NCBI GenBank assembly: GCA_028280505.1
Contig: JANQLO010000078.1
Coordinates: forward strand, 36,084 to 100,083
Source of the DNA: Chromatiales bacterium
GTDB lineage: Bacteria; Pseudomonadota; Gammaproteobacteria; Chromatiales; Chromatiaceae
Length of the DNA: 64,000 bases
Direction of reading: 5' to 3'
The notes under the pieces are model-generated. The model did no database searches. It had not been told where the DNA came from and saw only the letters and a list, made by a program, of their open reading frames with translations. The stretch's first letter is position 1. Every line of letters begins with the position of its first letter. Below, piece after piece: positions 15,652 to 26,339 of the stretch. Made by a program: the position numbers and the translations under genes.

Positions 15652-16929
15652 CTATACCAACTGCTTGGCTAAAAGCACCACGGGGTGGATCACGTCGATC
15701 TTTCGCTCGTCTTCAAGAATCCCGCTGGCCAGATTCAGCGCACAGGTGGTGTTGCTGCTGATCAACAGCTGAGCGTCGCTCCGGGCGAATCCCGCCAGCT
15801 TTTCGTTCCGTAGGGGTTCAGTGATCTCCGGATGCGTCAGCATCCTGGTGCCGCCGGCGCCACAACACAGGTTGTTGCCGTTGAGCTCGGCCACCTCCAT
15901 GCCGGGGATTTTCGATAACAGCTGATAGACCGCTGCTTGATTCTTCAGCACATTGCGCTGGCTGCACGGCTCATGCACTGCGACACGCATATTCAGCGGA
16001 CGAAACTCCAGTTCATCGAGCCGCTCCGTACCAACCAAAAAGTCCAGGATGTCGCATGTCGTCGGGGCGTGCCCAGACTCTTCCTTTCCCGACTCTTCGC
16101 CCAGGAATACGCTGTATTCCTTGAGGAATGCGCCGCAGCCGCTGGCATTGAAGACGATTGGTTGGCCGGGGTGGCGTGCGAAGGCCTCGCGATTCTTTTT
16201 TGCGCAGGCCTTGGCTTGCGCAAGGGCGCCGTTGTGTGCATGGATTGCTCCGCAACAGGTCTGGTCGTCTGCCAGCTCGACATCGTAGCCGAGGCGTGTC
16301 AGTAGTTTGATTGTCGCTTCGTGTGTCCGGGTCTCCAGGATGTTTGTCACGCAACCGCGGAACAGGGTGACCGTCACGCCCTGGGTAGGCGGTGTCGCAG
16401 CGCTGAACTTCGAAATCTTTTTTGCGCGGCAGGGAAGGGATAGCAGCGCGATCATTTGCTTCCAACCGCTTTGCGGAGGCAAAGGCAGGTGTGTGAGCAA
16501 TCGGTTTAGGCCGATCATCTGGACGAACCGGCGTAAGCGCTGCAGCATGCGTTGACTCGGTCGCTTAACGGTCGCCAGGCCCAGCAGCAGGCGGATCGAT
16601 AGCGGTTGCTTCGGTTTGACCTCAATTGCTTCAATCGCCTGGTGGTACAGGTCCACGTAGCGCACCTGTGATGGGCATACGGTCTCACAGGCCCGGCACA
16701 GGGTGCAGGCTTGAAATGCCGCCAGTTCGTCTGCGCTGAGTGGTTGATCTTTTCTCAACAGCCGTTCGATCATTCGCACACGGCCTCGAGGGCTCTGCTC
16801 TTCGACTTGCATGACTTTATAGGTAGGGCAACTGCCAACACAGATGCCGCAGCGCATGCATTCCATAGGCTCTGGGATATAGGGGCCAACTTGCCCTTCG
16901 GCCCCTGCGGCGGCGGGGGTAAAGTCCAT
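15652..16929 (-). CDS. (Fe-S)-binding protein, GlcF-like glycolate oxidase subunit type
   Basis: Protein of 425 residues with two ferredoxin-type [4Fe-4S] motifs near the N-terminus (CMRCGICVGSCP and CTLCRACETVCP, about residues 24-85) and two CCG (cysteine-rich) domains, seen as GCVTNILETRT...DQTCCGAIHAHNG and EPCSQRNVLKN...NNLCCGAGGTR. This layout fits GlcF, the electron-transfer subunit of glycolate oxidase, or related 2-hydroxyacid dehydrogenase subunits. No FAD-linked GlcD/GlcE gene is adjacent, so the partner is elsewhere or different. A TTG at 16983 extends the frame by 18 residues; I use ATG 16929, though neither has a strong ribosome site. Confidence 0.8.
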   Translation of the reverse strand: MDFTPAAAGAEGQVGPYIPEPMECMRCGICVGSCPTYKVMQVEEQSPRGRVRMIERLLRKDQPLSADELAAFQACTLCRACETVCPSQVRYVDLYHQAIEAIEVKPKQPLSIRLLLGLATVKRPSQRMLQRLRRFVQMIGLNRLLTHLPLPPQSGWKQMIALLSLPCRAKKISKFSAATPPTQGVTVTLFRGCVTNILETRTHEATIKLLTRLGYDVELADDQTCCGAIHAHNGALAQAKACAKKNREAFARHPGQPIVFNASGCGAFLKEYSVFLGEESGKEESGHAPTTCDILDFLVGTERLDELEFRPLNMRVAVHEPCSQRNVLKNQAAVYQLLSKIPGMEVAELNGNNLCCGAGGTRMLTHPEITEPLRNEKLAGFARSDAQLLISSNTTCALNLASGILEDERKIDVIHPVVLLAKQLV

Positions 16930-17499
16930 GGTGTTCGAAAAATGCCTGAATTCGAAATCGTTCAACAACCCGATACCTTCCAATGACGTCGAGCGGCAAG
17001 AAGCAAAAACTGCGCCGCCAGGCTAAGGCCTTGAAATCATTCGCTTCAGTGGGAGTGGGACGATATTTGAAACGCCGGGCGCACACCTGGCTTGTTGGTT
17101 TTGTCGGTAAGCTGACAAGCCGTTGCTTTTAGGAAACGCGCGTTGGTCTTGTTGATTTTCGCGACGGTGGAGACCTTTTTTGCTTCATCGAGCGCTTGCC
17201 TGCAGAAATCCGATCCTATTCGAACAGCCACGGGGCGAGCGTTTCTACTCCAACGCCCGGAAGACTCCGGACACATGTTCGCAGCGCATCAAACTATGTA
17301 CGCCAAGGCAATATGCACTCGGAACTGGCCAACAATGCTGTGATCCTTCCGGCCCCCAGTATGAGTGACAAGGATTCTCGTGTTTTATCCGAAAACTGAA
17401 AAAGCTTATCAAAGCAAATGACTCAAAGCGGGTGAAAACGGCAGTTATCAGGGCCGGCTGTCAGCGACGAAAGATTAGGGTACTCTGGCATCGAGAAGC
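16930..17499. other. intergenic stretch
   Basis: No gene is supported in these 570 bases. A short basic frame of 49 codons (16983-17132, plus strand) is open but has no ribosome-binding site. The divergent promoters of the Fe-S protein and pyrC should lie here, but I cannot place them with confidence. Confidence 0.4.
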
Positions 17500-18579
17500 A
17501 TGATGTTTGTGCTTCCAATACGCTCTATCCTCGCCCCTGAAGCAAGAGACCGTAAATTGGACACGCTGACTCTCACTCGTCCCGACGACTGGCACGTGCA
17601 TCTGCGGGATGGCAGCATGCTGGCCGCCGTGTTGCCGGACACCGCACGGCGCTTTGCCAGGGCCATCGTCATGCCCAACCTGAGGCCGCCGGTACGCACC
17701 GTGGCGGAGGCCGCCGCCTACCGGGAGCGCATCCTGGCGGCTCTGCCTGCCGGACTGGCCTTCGAACCCCTGATGACGCTGTACCTGACGGACAACACGT
17801 CGCCGGAGGAGATCCGCAAGGCCAAGACCAGCGGCTTCGTACACGCCGTGAAGTATTACCCCGCGGGGGCCACCACCAATTCGGATTCGGGCGTCACCGA
17901 CATCCGGCGGGTAGACGCCGCATTGGAGGCAATGCAGGATGTCGGGGTGCCCTTGTTGCTGCACGGCGAGGTGACGGATCCCGGTGTGGACCTGTTTGAC
18001 CGGGAGGCGGTGTTCATCGAGCGCATTCTCGCGCCCTTGCTGCAGCGCCTGCCGCGACTCAAGGTGGTGCTGGAGCACATCACCACGCGCCAGGCAGCGG
18101 AATTCGTGGCAGCCGCTCCGGCCAACGTGGGCGCTACGATTACCGCGCATCACCTGCTCTACAACCGCAACGCCATGTTCCAGGGCGGCATCCGGCCGCA
18201 TTACTATTGCTTGCCGGTACTGAAGCGGGAGGCGCATCGCGAGGCCCTGCTGGTTGCTGCGACCAGTGGCGATCCCAAGTTCTTCCTAGGTACGGACAGT
18301 GCGCCCCACGTAACGTCTGCCAAGGAAACGGCCTGCGGCTGCGCCGGTATCTATACTGCCCATGCCGCTATCGAGTTGTATGCCGAGGTATTCGAGGAGG
18401 TTGATGCGCTGGACAAGCTGGAAAGTTTTTCCAGCCATTTTGGCCCCGACTTTTACGGCCTGCCCCGCAATATCGACACCATCACGCTAGTGAAGGAAAG
18501 CCACACGGTATCCGGTCAGCATGACGGCGGGATCACACCTCTCAGGGCAAACGAGCAACTGAATTGGCGGTTGGCATAA
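17500..18579 (+). CDS. pyrC: dihydroorotase PyrC
   Basis: Zinc enzyme of de novo pyrimidine synthesis converting carbamoyl aspartate to dihydroorotate in the cytosol; about 359 residues, close to the class II size. Metal ligands are visible: WHVHLRDG (His-x-His), [10 protein letters not shown] (carboxylated Lys), LLHGE and LEHIT (His ligands), and GTDSAPH (catalytic Asp). Two adjacent ATGs (17500, 17503) are possible starts, and a TTG at 17557 would begin [13 protein letters not shown], nearer to the E. coli start. The exact start is therefore uncertain. It appears monocistronic, with the next gene converging on it. Confidence 0.95.
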   Translation: MMFVLPIRSILAPEARDRKLDTLTLTRPDDWHVHLRDGSMLAAVLPDTARRFARAIVMPNLRPPVRTVAEAAAYRERILAALPAGLAFEPLMTLYLTDNTSPEEIRKAKTSGFVHAVKYYPAGATTNSDSGVTDIRRVDAALEAMQDVGVPLLLHGEVTDPGVDLFDREAVFIERILAPLLQRLPRLKVVLEHITTRQAAEFVAAAPANVGATITAHHLLYNRNAMFQGGIRPHYYCLPVLKREAHREALLVAATSGDPKFFLGTDSAPHVTSAKETACGCAGIYTAHAAIELYAEVFEEVDALDKLESFSSHFGPDFYGLPRNIDTITLVKESHTVSGQHDGGITPLRANEQLNWRLA

Positions 18580-18857
18580 AAGCAAGCTGTGATGCGTTGA
18601 ATTCGAATATTTGATAATCGCCCGAACACCGAATTCAATCGGATCAGGTCGAACGGACATATGAAGGGTGACTGCGTTCGGGAATGAATCGTTGAATACA
18701 CCCGGTGGCACGATATCAGGCGAATTCTACCGCTCCGGTCATAGCTCGCTCATCGATGGGCTGTTGGTCTGTCGCCTGCCCAACATTGAATAGCACTTTC
18801 ATTTCGGCGTGATGATTGCTGAGGTCGCCAAACGGGCTGCAATGTGCCTCGTACTAT

Positions 18858-19580
18858 TCAGCGTACGTCCGTCACCCAATCTTCCGCCCAGTCTTCTTCG
18901 GGCATGCGTTTGCGCTGGCCGAGTGCAAGGTAGTATTCCGCGAGGGTTTCTATCTCCTGCTCGCTGATGGCGTTGGCGATCTTCCCCATAACCCCGTCCG
19001 GGTCGTTGTAACGCAGGCCGTCCTTGAACGACAGCATCGTCTCGACAAAATACTTGTATGGCATACCCGCCAGCAAAGGTAAATCGGGGTCTCCGTCCTT
19101 GCTTGTACCGTCGGTCTGATGACAATCGACACAGGCGTCCACGCCACGGCTTGCGTCGCCGTGCTCAACCAACGTCGGCGGCGCGGGTATCTCAACGTCT
19201 TCCATAGTCGGCAACTCAGAGGCGCAGAACCTCGCCGTAAGGTTGGCTATTTCCTGGGGACCCAGCTTTTTCGCAATTCTTTTGACTCTTCCGCCGTTGC
19301 GGTACTTATGTTTGTAATCCCACAATTGCTTGAAGACATAGCGTGGATTTTGTCCGGCGAGATGAGGTACCTCATCGTCGTCGCTAATACCATCCTTACC
19401 GTGACACTTGGCGCACTTCCTGGCGATCTTGGCCGACTGCTCTGGGTCTCCATTTTCCAGGATCTCGAATTGTTCGGGTGCGAGCGCTTTTTGCGGCGCC
19501 AAATCGGCAGACGTCGCGGATGTGAACCAAAACAGCGCTGCGAAGACGATGGTGCTCGCGATCAACGTAAACCTGTTCAT
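18858..19580 (-). CDS. dihaem cytochrome c, c4-like
   Basis: Periplasmic electron carrier of 240 residues. A signal peptide (MNRFTLIASTIVFAALFWFT, cleavage near TSA-DLA) precedes two class I cytochrome domains, each with one CxxCH: CAKCH (about residue 56) and CVDCH (about residue 151). Probable methionine ligands are in the region of LPTMED and DGVMGK. The symmetrical two-domain layout fits cytochrome c4, which feeds terminal oxidases, though the inter-domain segment is long and acidic (VEIPAPPT...). No oxidase genes are adjacent. A promoter-like TTGACG-N16-TAAAAT lies about 175-205 bases upstream. Confidence 0.85.
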   Translation of the reverse strand: MNRFTLIASTIVFAALFWFTSATSADLAPQKALAPEQFEILENGDPEQSAKIARKCAKCHGKDGISDDDEVPHLAGQNPRYVFKQLWDYKHKYRNGGRVKRIAKKLGPQEIANLTARFCASELPTMEDVEIPAPPTLVEHGDASRGVDACVDCHQTDGTSKDGDPDLPLLAGMPYKYFVETMLSFKDGLRYNDPDGVMGKIANAISEQEIETLAEYYLALGQRKRMPEEDWAEDWVTDVR

Positions 19581-19756
19581 AACTACTGTCTAAACGGATC
19601 TCTTTTCAAGGTCTCGTGTCGGCCACGCGGCATAGCGTTCGACTGCCGAAAAAGACGGCAGCCATGTACCGGGAAGGCCGAATACCGAACAATCTGTCGT
19701 TGCCGGATAATGGCGAACGGGCCGGTTACGAAATGGCTGCAATCTTATATAACAGT

Positions 19757-19784
19757 ATTTTATTATGTTATTAATAAACGTCAA
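19757..19784 (-). promoter_or_regulatory. sigma-70-like promoter upstream of cytochrome c
   Basis: On the minus strand TTGACG (19784-19779) is followed after 16 bases by TAAAAT (19762-19757), inside an AT-rich island. It points to the cytochrome c gene and would give a leader of roughly 170 bases. Confidence 0.4.
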
Positions 19785-20302
19785 ACTACTTAACCCTCAT
19801 GCTGCGCATCATAACAAATAGAGGGGTTCTAAAACGTGGTGGATTTCTGATTTAAAACAATTGGATAAGATTAAAGAGCAGACCCGGGGTTAGGGCTTCG
19901 GTTCATGAGGGGAATTTGCTGCGTGCTTTTGAAATCCATGCGATATCGTGCTCGCGGCCCGGAGCATTGTTTCGGGGGGCGTGCGAGAAACCGATCATTA
20001 GGTTTGGTGCAAAATCGCTTGCCCGCGCAACTCGGGCGATAGGGAGCGTTTGGAACATTGAACGCTCGTCGAGTCTCACTTTGGCCGAGACTATTCAGCG
20101 ATTACCGGTCAGGGATTGCCGGTTTGCGGGAGGCGCGGTATTCGATGGGGTGGGCGAGTGACCCGTCGATACATCAAAACCGGCGACCGCTGTCTTTCTC
20201 AAGACGGGTTCAGATCAGGACCGATCTGTTGCAACTGAGGTGGCGTAGGTCGTAAGAAACCTTATGCCTCTACAGACTAGGACTGCCGCCACTTGCCGAT
20301 GC
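19785..20302. other. intergenic stretch
   Basis: No gene, repeat or structured RNA that I can support between the cytochrome promoter region and the 3' end of the DUF6489 gene. Short open frames here lack ribosome-binding sites and protein-like composition. Confidence 0.4.
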
Positions 20303-20572
20303 TTATTTCGTCTCTTTGGTGCCGCTGGTGAACCCCATGCTTTTTGCCATGGCTTCCCAGAACGACATTTGTAACGACTCCATGGACTTGAATTGCTCGT
20401 TCGTCGGCATGAAGAGTTTCATCAGCTGCGTCGGATCGTTTGTTTCAATAGCCGCTAGTGTCTTCTCGCGGATTTTTTCGATGATTTCCTGCTGCATGGG
20501 TTCGATATCCGGCAAACCCAGCATTGTCCGCATTTCCTGGGGCGTGGCATCGATTTCTACAGTAACTTTCAT
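20303..20572 (-). CDS. DUF6489 family protein (PHA-associated small protein)
   Basis: Small cytosolic protein of 89 residues starting MKVTVEIDATPQEMRTMLGLP, which I recognise as the DUF6489 family; function unknown. The middle contains IEPMQQEIIEKIREKTLAAI, probably helical, and the end is basic (SGTKETK). It lies 86 bases downstream of phaC on the same strand, so it may be co-transcribed. Its C-terminal half (FKSMESLQMSFWEAMAKSMG) has a phasin-like, amphipathic helical look; a granule-binding or regulatory role is only inference. A perfect 9-bp hairpin sits between the two genes. Confidence 0.75.
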   Translation of the reverse strand: MKVTVEIDATPQEMRTMLGLPDIEPMQQEIIEKIREKTLAAIETNDPTQLMKLFMPTNEQFKSMESLQMSFWEAMAKSMGFTSGTKETK

Positions 20573-20607
20573 TCAAATACCTTTGTGATCGCGTATTAAC
20601 GGAAACC

Positions 20608-20629
20608 GCAGGTATCTCGCGATACCTGC
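20608..20629. repeat. perfect inverted repeat between phaC and DUF6489 gene
   Basis: GCAGGTATC-TCGC-GATACCTGC forms a 9-bp perfect stem with a 4-base loop. It has no T tract, so it is not a classic terminator. In the transcript it could act as an mRNA-stability or processing element separating phaC from the small gene, or in DNA as an operator. Confidence 0.6.
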
Positions 20630-20658
20630 TCCCTGCATTCTTTGTATTGTCCCGTACG

Positions 20659-22380
20659 TTAGTCGGCTCTCGCCATGACATAGGTGCCCGGTGCCGGTTC
20701 TATTTCCGGGTACGCCTCGCTACCCGTTTGCTCGGGGGCCGTGACTTGTTTTCCTCCCTGGGCTTTGAGCCACTCGTCCCAATTCGGCCACCAGCTGCCT
20801 GGGGTGCTGTCGGCCGTTTCCAGCCAGTGATCTGCACCTTGGCCCAGTTCGCCATTCACCCAGTAGTTCCGCTTGTTTTTGCTTGCCGGGTTGATGACGC
20901 CCGCGACATGGCCGCTCGCGGCGAGGACGAATTTCATTTCGCCTTTGAGAAACTCGGTCGATTCGAACGTGGTCTTCCAGGGGGCGATATGGTCATCGAT
21001 CGTCGACAGGTAGTACACCGGGCAGTCGATTTTCCCGAGATCAATCGGGACACCGCACAACTCGATCGCCCCCGGTTTAACGAGATTGTTCTCCAAGTAC
21101 ATATTGCGCAGATACCAGGTGAACATGGCCGATGTCATGTTGGTGGAATCACTGTTCCAGTACAGGATATCGAAGGGTGGTGGTGTTCTGCCCTTGTGGT
21201 AGTTGTTGATGACGTAATTCCAGATCAGATCATTTGCGCGCAGCATGGAGAAGGTCGTCGCCAGCTGTTTGCCCGGCATGACACCGCCTTCTGAGAGCCG
21301 GTGCTCGTGCTGGTTGACCTGCGACTCATCGATGAACACACCCAGTTCACCGGGGTCGGAGAAGTCCAGTAGCGTGGTGAAGAAGGTGGCCGTTGCGAAA
21401 GGCTTTTTGCGTTTGGCGGCCAGTACCGCAATCGTCGTCGCCAGCAAAGTGCCACCGATGCACCATGAGACGCCATTGATCTTTTTTGCACCGGTGATTT
21501 TCTTGACCGCGTCAATCGCCGGGAAGGTTCCTTCCTCGAGATAATCGTCCCAGGTTTTGTCGCCGAGTGCCTCGTCGGGATTGCGCCACGAAATGATAAA
21601 CACATTGTTGCCCTGTTCGAGGCAATAGCGAACGAAAGAATTGTGTTCCGACAGATCGAGAATGTAGTACTTGTTGATGCAGGGCGGCACGATCAACAGC
21701 GGGTACTCATTGACCGTCTCGGTCATCGGCTTGAAGTGAACCAGTTGGATAAGTTCATTCTGGAATACCACAGAGCCGGGCGTTGTGGCGATGTTCTCGC
21801 CCAATTTGAAGGCCGACTCGTCGGTCAGGCTGATGCGGCCTTTGTCCATGTCCTGCATCAGGTTCTCAAGACCTTTGATGAGGTTCTGCCCGTGGGTTTC
21901 AACCGTTTCCTTGAGTACCTCGGGGTTGGTCAGCGCGAAATTCGCGGGCGACATCGCGTCGATGAACTGACGTGTATAAAAACTGCACTTGGCTTTCGTC
22001 GCAGCGTCCAGCGTTGAGTCCGCCACCATGTTGTTCAACCAGCGCGAACTCAACAGATAGGACTGTTTCAAGTAATTGTGGACAGGGCTTTCGCGCCACT
22101 CGTCGGCCGAGAATCGGCGGTCGCCGGGTTCCGGCTGAATCATCTGCGCGGCGGCAGGATTGAACATGTTCATCCACAGATTGAATTGATTTTGGTAGAA
22201 ACCGGTGACGGCCTTGAACCAATCCTCCGGGCTTTCCATTGCTCGCGTGATAATGGTATTCCAGGCATTCGTGAACTGGGACGCCATCTCTTGCGATTCT
22301 GCGATGGAAAAGTCTCGAATCAGGTTGTGCCCTTTGGCGGAGTATTTATTGAATATCTCCTGAGGATTGGTTTCGTTCAT
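20659..22380 (-). CDS. phaC: class I poly(3-hydroxyalkanoate) synthase PhaC
   Basis: Polymerises (R)-3-hydroxyacyl-CoA into PHA storage granules; 573 residues, normal for class I. The lipase-like box GVSWCIGGTLL carries the catalytic Cys; the triad Asp lies in YYLSTIDDHIAPW and the His in AASGHVAGV. An N-terminal PhaC_N domain (IWQEA-type region FKAVTGFYQNQFNLWMNMF) precedes the alpha/beta hydrolase core. The frame extends upstream to 22485, but AGGAGG six bases ahead of ATG 22380 fixes the start. phaA, phaB and phaR are not in the window; the only neighbour on the same strand is the DUF6489 gene. The C-terminal tail of about 35 residues is variable. Confidence 0.96.
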   Translation of the reverse strand: MNETNPQEIFNKYSAKGHNLIRDFSIAESQEMASQFTNAWNTIITRAMESPEDWFKAVTGFYQNQFNLWMNMFNPAAAQMIQPEPGDRRFSADEWRESPVHNYLKQSYLLSSRWLNNMVADSTLDAATKAKCSFYTRQFIDAMSPANFALTNPEVLKETVETHGQNLIKGLENLMQDMDKGRISLTDESAFKLGENIATTPGSVVFQNELIQLVHFKPMTETVNEYPLLIVPPCINKYYILDLSEHNSFVRYCLEQGNNVFIISWRNPDEALGDKTWDDYLEEGTFPAIDAVKKITGAKKINGVSWCIGGTLLATTIAVLAAKRKKPFATATFFTTLLDFSDPGELGVFIDESQVNQHEHRLSEGGVMPGKQLATTFSMLRANDLIWNYVINNYHKGRTPPPFDILYWNSDSTNMTSAMFTWYLRNMYLENNLVKPGAIELCGVPIDLGKIDCPVYYLSTIDDHIAPWKTTFESTEFLKGEMKFVLAASGHVAGVINPASKNKRNYWVNGELGQGADHWLETADSTPGSWWPNWDEWLKAQGGKQVTAPEQTGSEAYPEIEPAPGTYVMARAD

Positions 22381-22562
22381 TATGGCCTCCTGATGGGTTC
22401 TCGTTGGGGCGGCGGCAGGTATTTCTCCGGAAGTATAAATTGTGCGTGGTAAGTAAGCTCGCGATAAGGGAGCAAGAAAACGCAATGAAATTTATCTTGA
22501 AGTTCTAATAATGTTTTTCCTTTCCCGCTTGTTTGGCTTCCCGTATCTCCCAAAGCCGGGCG

Positions 22563-23656
<1,094 letters not shown>

Positions 23657-24073
23657 ATGCCCAAGCCGAGTATCCGCCCGCCGTACAGATCATTCGTCCC
23701 CCTGTTGCTCAGGGGCTGGCACAAAGGGCGTGCAATGCACGATCCGTTGACTTGGTCCCTGCTGATCGTTTCGTTGTTTCTTCCTGCCATGTTGCTGGTA
23801 ACCGGCACCATGCTGATGAAGCAAGATCTTTGGGCGATTCTCATGTCACCGCTGTTTTGGTTTCTCCCTCTGCTTGTGTTCGCCGCATTTGTCATGCGCT
23901 TGTATTACTTGGCGACCTTGATCGGTTGTGTCAGACAGATCAATGTTTCCGAGGACGGCCAGCCGTCGCCCTGCCAGATCCATCTCGGTCATCAAGAATG
24001 CTGCAAGCACGTCGGGCCCGACGGCAGCAAGACCGATTGTCCGTACTGGAGACCGGAACTCATCCTCGACTGA
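23657..24073 (+). CDS. hypothetical membrane protein, two helices, Cys-rich tail
   Basis: I do not recognise the family. The frame has two hydrophobic segments (WSLLIVSLFLPAMLLVTGTM and ILMSPLFWFLPLLVFAAFVM), then a soluble tail with four cysteines (SPCQIHLGHQECCKHVG and KTDCPYW) that could bind a metal or form disulfides. The frame opens upstream to 23516 through a TTG; I chose ATG 23657 because the preceding residues look non-conserved. ATG 23735 (MHDPLTW) is another option. There is no strong ribosome site for any of them, and the length is therefore uncertain. Flanking genes are unrelated. Confidence 0.5.
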   Translation: MPKPSIRPPYRSFVPLLLRGWHKGRAMHDPLTWSLLIVSLFLPAMLLVTGTMLMKQDLWAILMSPLFWFLPLLVFAAFVMRLYYLATLIGCVRQINVSEDGQPSPCQIHLGHQECCKHVGPDGSKTDCPYWRPELILD

Positions 24074-24375
24074 CGTCGACCGGCGAGTGCAGTGACATGC
24101 CTGACAATACCCCGGTTTTCTGAAGATGATTCAATTCTCTAATCGGCGACGGGCTGCCGACAAACGCGGCATTTGAGCCATACGTAAAGCTCGGATGTGA
24201 TGCGGTGCTGAAGGGCAATGAACGGCTTGTTCAGGGCGCCGGCGACACAAAACCCGTTGCCGATCAAATAACCCCTTAAGAAACCTTTCTATGAATGCCC
24301 CGTACCGCGGAATAGTAGTCGCGGAGTGGTGTATTTCATTCGTTTCATTCTTTAGGAAATTCGGCTGTTTGACTC
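24074..24375. other. intergenic stretch upstream of selO
   Basis: I see no gene or clear regulatory element in these 302 bases. The selO promoter is presumably in the second half. Confidence 0.35.
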
Positions 24376-25794
24376 ATGCAATTTGACAACACTTACGCGC
24401 GCCTGCCTGGACACTTCCATGCCAAGGTGAAACCGGCCGGTTCGCCGAATCCGAGATTGCTGGCCTGGAACGAACCCTTGGCGGAGGCGTTGGGCATGGG
24501 GGATCTCGGTAGTGATCCGGCCAGGTTGGCACAATTGTTTGGCGGCAATGAATTGTTGCCCGGCAGCGAACCGATCGCATTGGCCTATGCGGGGCATCAG
24601 TTCGGTAACTTCGTGCCGCAGCTCGGCGACGGACGTGCCTTGCTGCTTGGTGAACTGGTGAGCAAAACGGATGGACGGCGCTACGATGTCCAGCTCAAAG
24701 GTTCCGGCCAGACACCCTATTCGCGCAACGGCGACGGCCGATCCGCTATCGGACCGGTGATTCGCGAGTATTTGCTCAGCGAGGCCATGCATCGCATGGG
24801 CGTACCGACGACGCGCGCATTGGCCGCGGTGGCGACCGGTGAACACGTGCGGCGTGACGGGATGTTACCCGGTGGTGTGCTGACCCGGATTGCTTCCAGC
24901 CATGTTCGCGTGGGTACGTTCGAATACTTCGCCGTAAGGCAGGATATCAAGGCGTTGAAGGCCTTGGTCGATTACGCGATTGCCCGCCATTCTCCGGAAG
25001 CGCTCGAGGCCGATTCGCCGCCGGTCGCGTTTTTTGCAGCGGTGGTCGGGAAGCAGGCCAAACTTGTTTCGCATTGGCTGGATATCGGTTTCATCCATGG
25101 TGTGATGAATACCGACAACATGGCGATCTCAGGCGAGACGATCGATTATGGTCCCTGTGCCTTCATGGACGAGTTCGACTATCAGAAGGTATTCAGTTCC
25201 ATTGATCGATACGGCCGTTACGCTTATGGGCAGCAGCCCTCGATTGCGCAATGGAATCTTGCACGACTTGCCGAGTGTCTGATGCGCCTGGGCATTGATA
25301 AGGAAGCGTTCGAAGCGGAGTTGGAGAAGTTCGAGGGCCTGTTTCATCAAGATTATCTGGGTCGCATGGCGGCGAAGCTGGGTCTGCTGTCGGTTGAGTC
25401 CGGTGATGCCACGTTGGTCAACGAATGGCTGCAGCATTTGCAGGATAATGCGCTCGATTACACATTGAGCTTTCGTCAATTGGCCAATCGGATCGATGAC
25501 GATACCGAACCGAAGTTCGGCGATATCGAGTTACGGTGGAAAGCGCGAGTGCGTCAACAGGACGAATCGCCGACGCAATTGAAGGTGCGTATGAATGCAG
25601 TCAATCCGCTGTTCATTCCGCGCAATCATCAGGTCGAACGTGCGATCGATGCGGCAATCTCGGGTGATTTGTCCATTTTCAATGAACTGCGCCGGGTGCT
25701 ACAGCAGCCTTTCACCGAACAACCCGGCTTTGCGGCCTATGCCGAACCGCCGCGCCCGGATGAGCGGGTGTATCAGACGTTCTGCGGCACTTGA
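24376..25794 (+). CDS. selO: protein adenylyltransferase SelO (YdiU family)
   Basis: Pseudokinase-fold enzyme that transfers AMP from ATP to Ser/Thr/Tyr of target proteins; 472 residues, usual length. Hallmarks are YAGHQFGNFVPQLGDGRA, the ATP-binding QLKGSGQTPYSRNGDGRSA, the IREYLLSEAMHRMGVPTTRA helix, and the metal-binding HGVMNTDNMAISGETIDYGP with CAFMDEFD (equivalent of HRD/DFG region). The C-terminus has PRPDERVYQTFCGT with an ordinary Cys and no in-frame TGA, so no selenocysteine is indicated. It stands alone between long intergenic regions. Confidence 0.95.
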   Translation: MQFDNTYARLPGHFHAKVKPAGSPNPRLLAWNEPLAEALGMGDLGSDPARLAQLFGGNELLPGSEPIALAYAGHQFGNFVPQLGDGRALLLGELVSKTDGRRYDVQLKGSGQTPYSRNGDGRSAIGPVIREYLLSEAMHRMGVPTTRALAAVATGEHVRRDGMLPGGVLTRIASSHVRVGTFEYFAVRQDIKALKALVDYAIARHSPEALEADSPPVAFFAAVVGKQAKLVSHWLDIGFIHGVMNTDNMAISGETIDYGPCAFMDEFDYQKVFSSIDRYGRYAYGQQPSIAQWNLARLAECLMRLGIDKEAFEAELEKFEGLFHQDYLGRMAAKLGLLSVESGDATLVNEWLQHLQDNALDYTLSFRQLANRIDDDTEPKFGDIELRWKARVRQQDESPTQLKVRMNAVNPLFIPRNHQVERAIDAAISGDLSIFNELRRVLQQPFTEQPGFAAYAEPPRPDERVYQTFCGT

Positions 25795-26339
25795 CAGGAA
25801 AGTGCGACAATATGTCGTAGCATCGACGTGAGATCGGGTTCGGGCTGCCCGGTATGCGATGAAATGCCACATTGCCGGCAAGAAACAACCCAGTTTGCAC
25901 GGTAACGGACCATGCCGCCGGAGTTGAGTGTCGCGATAACTCGTGCTGCTTCTCGGCGGCCGTCGGCGGGCAAGTCGATGGCAGGGTCGTCCTGAGCGGG
26001 CAGGCGCCGATCAAGACAGGTGCTTTGGGCGGTATGCGGTTCCCGGGCGAGTTTGGTCGATTGAATGGATACCGGGTTCGTCCGTGAAGATGAGAGCAAA
26101 ACCGAACCGGGACGCGCAGCCAGCGTTTTTATGATTGACTCAACAATATGTCGGTCGTGCAACCACGAGCGTGTGAGTTCCTAAGTGTTTTGTTTTTTCG
26201 GACTTTTCCTGTGCGGGGTATCAGCGTAACCGTCATGACGTCCAATTAGCCGCTCAGCGATGGAAAGCTGGCTTGTATTTTTTGAATGGGCAATCGCATA
26301 CTTCCATTTCTCCAACTAACAATCTGCGGAGCGTTGAGG
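25795..26339. other. intergenic stretch upstream of mdh
   Basis: No supported gene in 545 bases. A minus-strand frame at 25773-26162 overlaps the end of selO and has no family resemblance or ribosome site. The mdh ribosome-binding GGAG is at 26328-26331. Confidence 0.4.

Noticed and set aside
15563..15772. 69-codon frame with signal-like N-terminus overlapping the Fe-S protein end
   Set aside because: More than half overlaps conserved antisense coding, and the hydrophobic start alone is weak evidence.
16983..17132. 49-codon basic plus-strand frame (MTSSGKKQKLRRQAKALK...)
   Set aside because: Overlaps the upstream region of the Fe-S protein gene and lacks a ribosome-binding site; no support beyond composition.
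25773..26162. 129-codon minus-strand frame between selO and mdh
   Set aside because: Overlaps the selO end, no ribosome site, no recognisable family.
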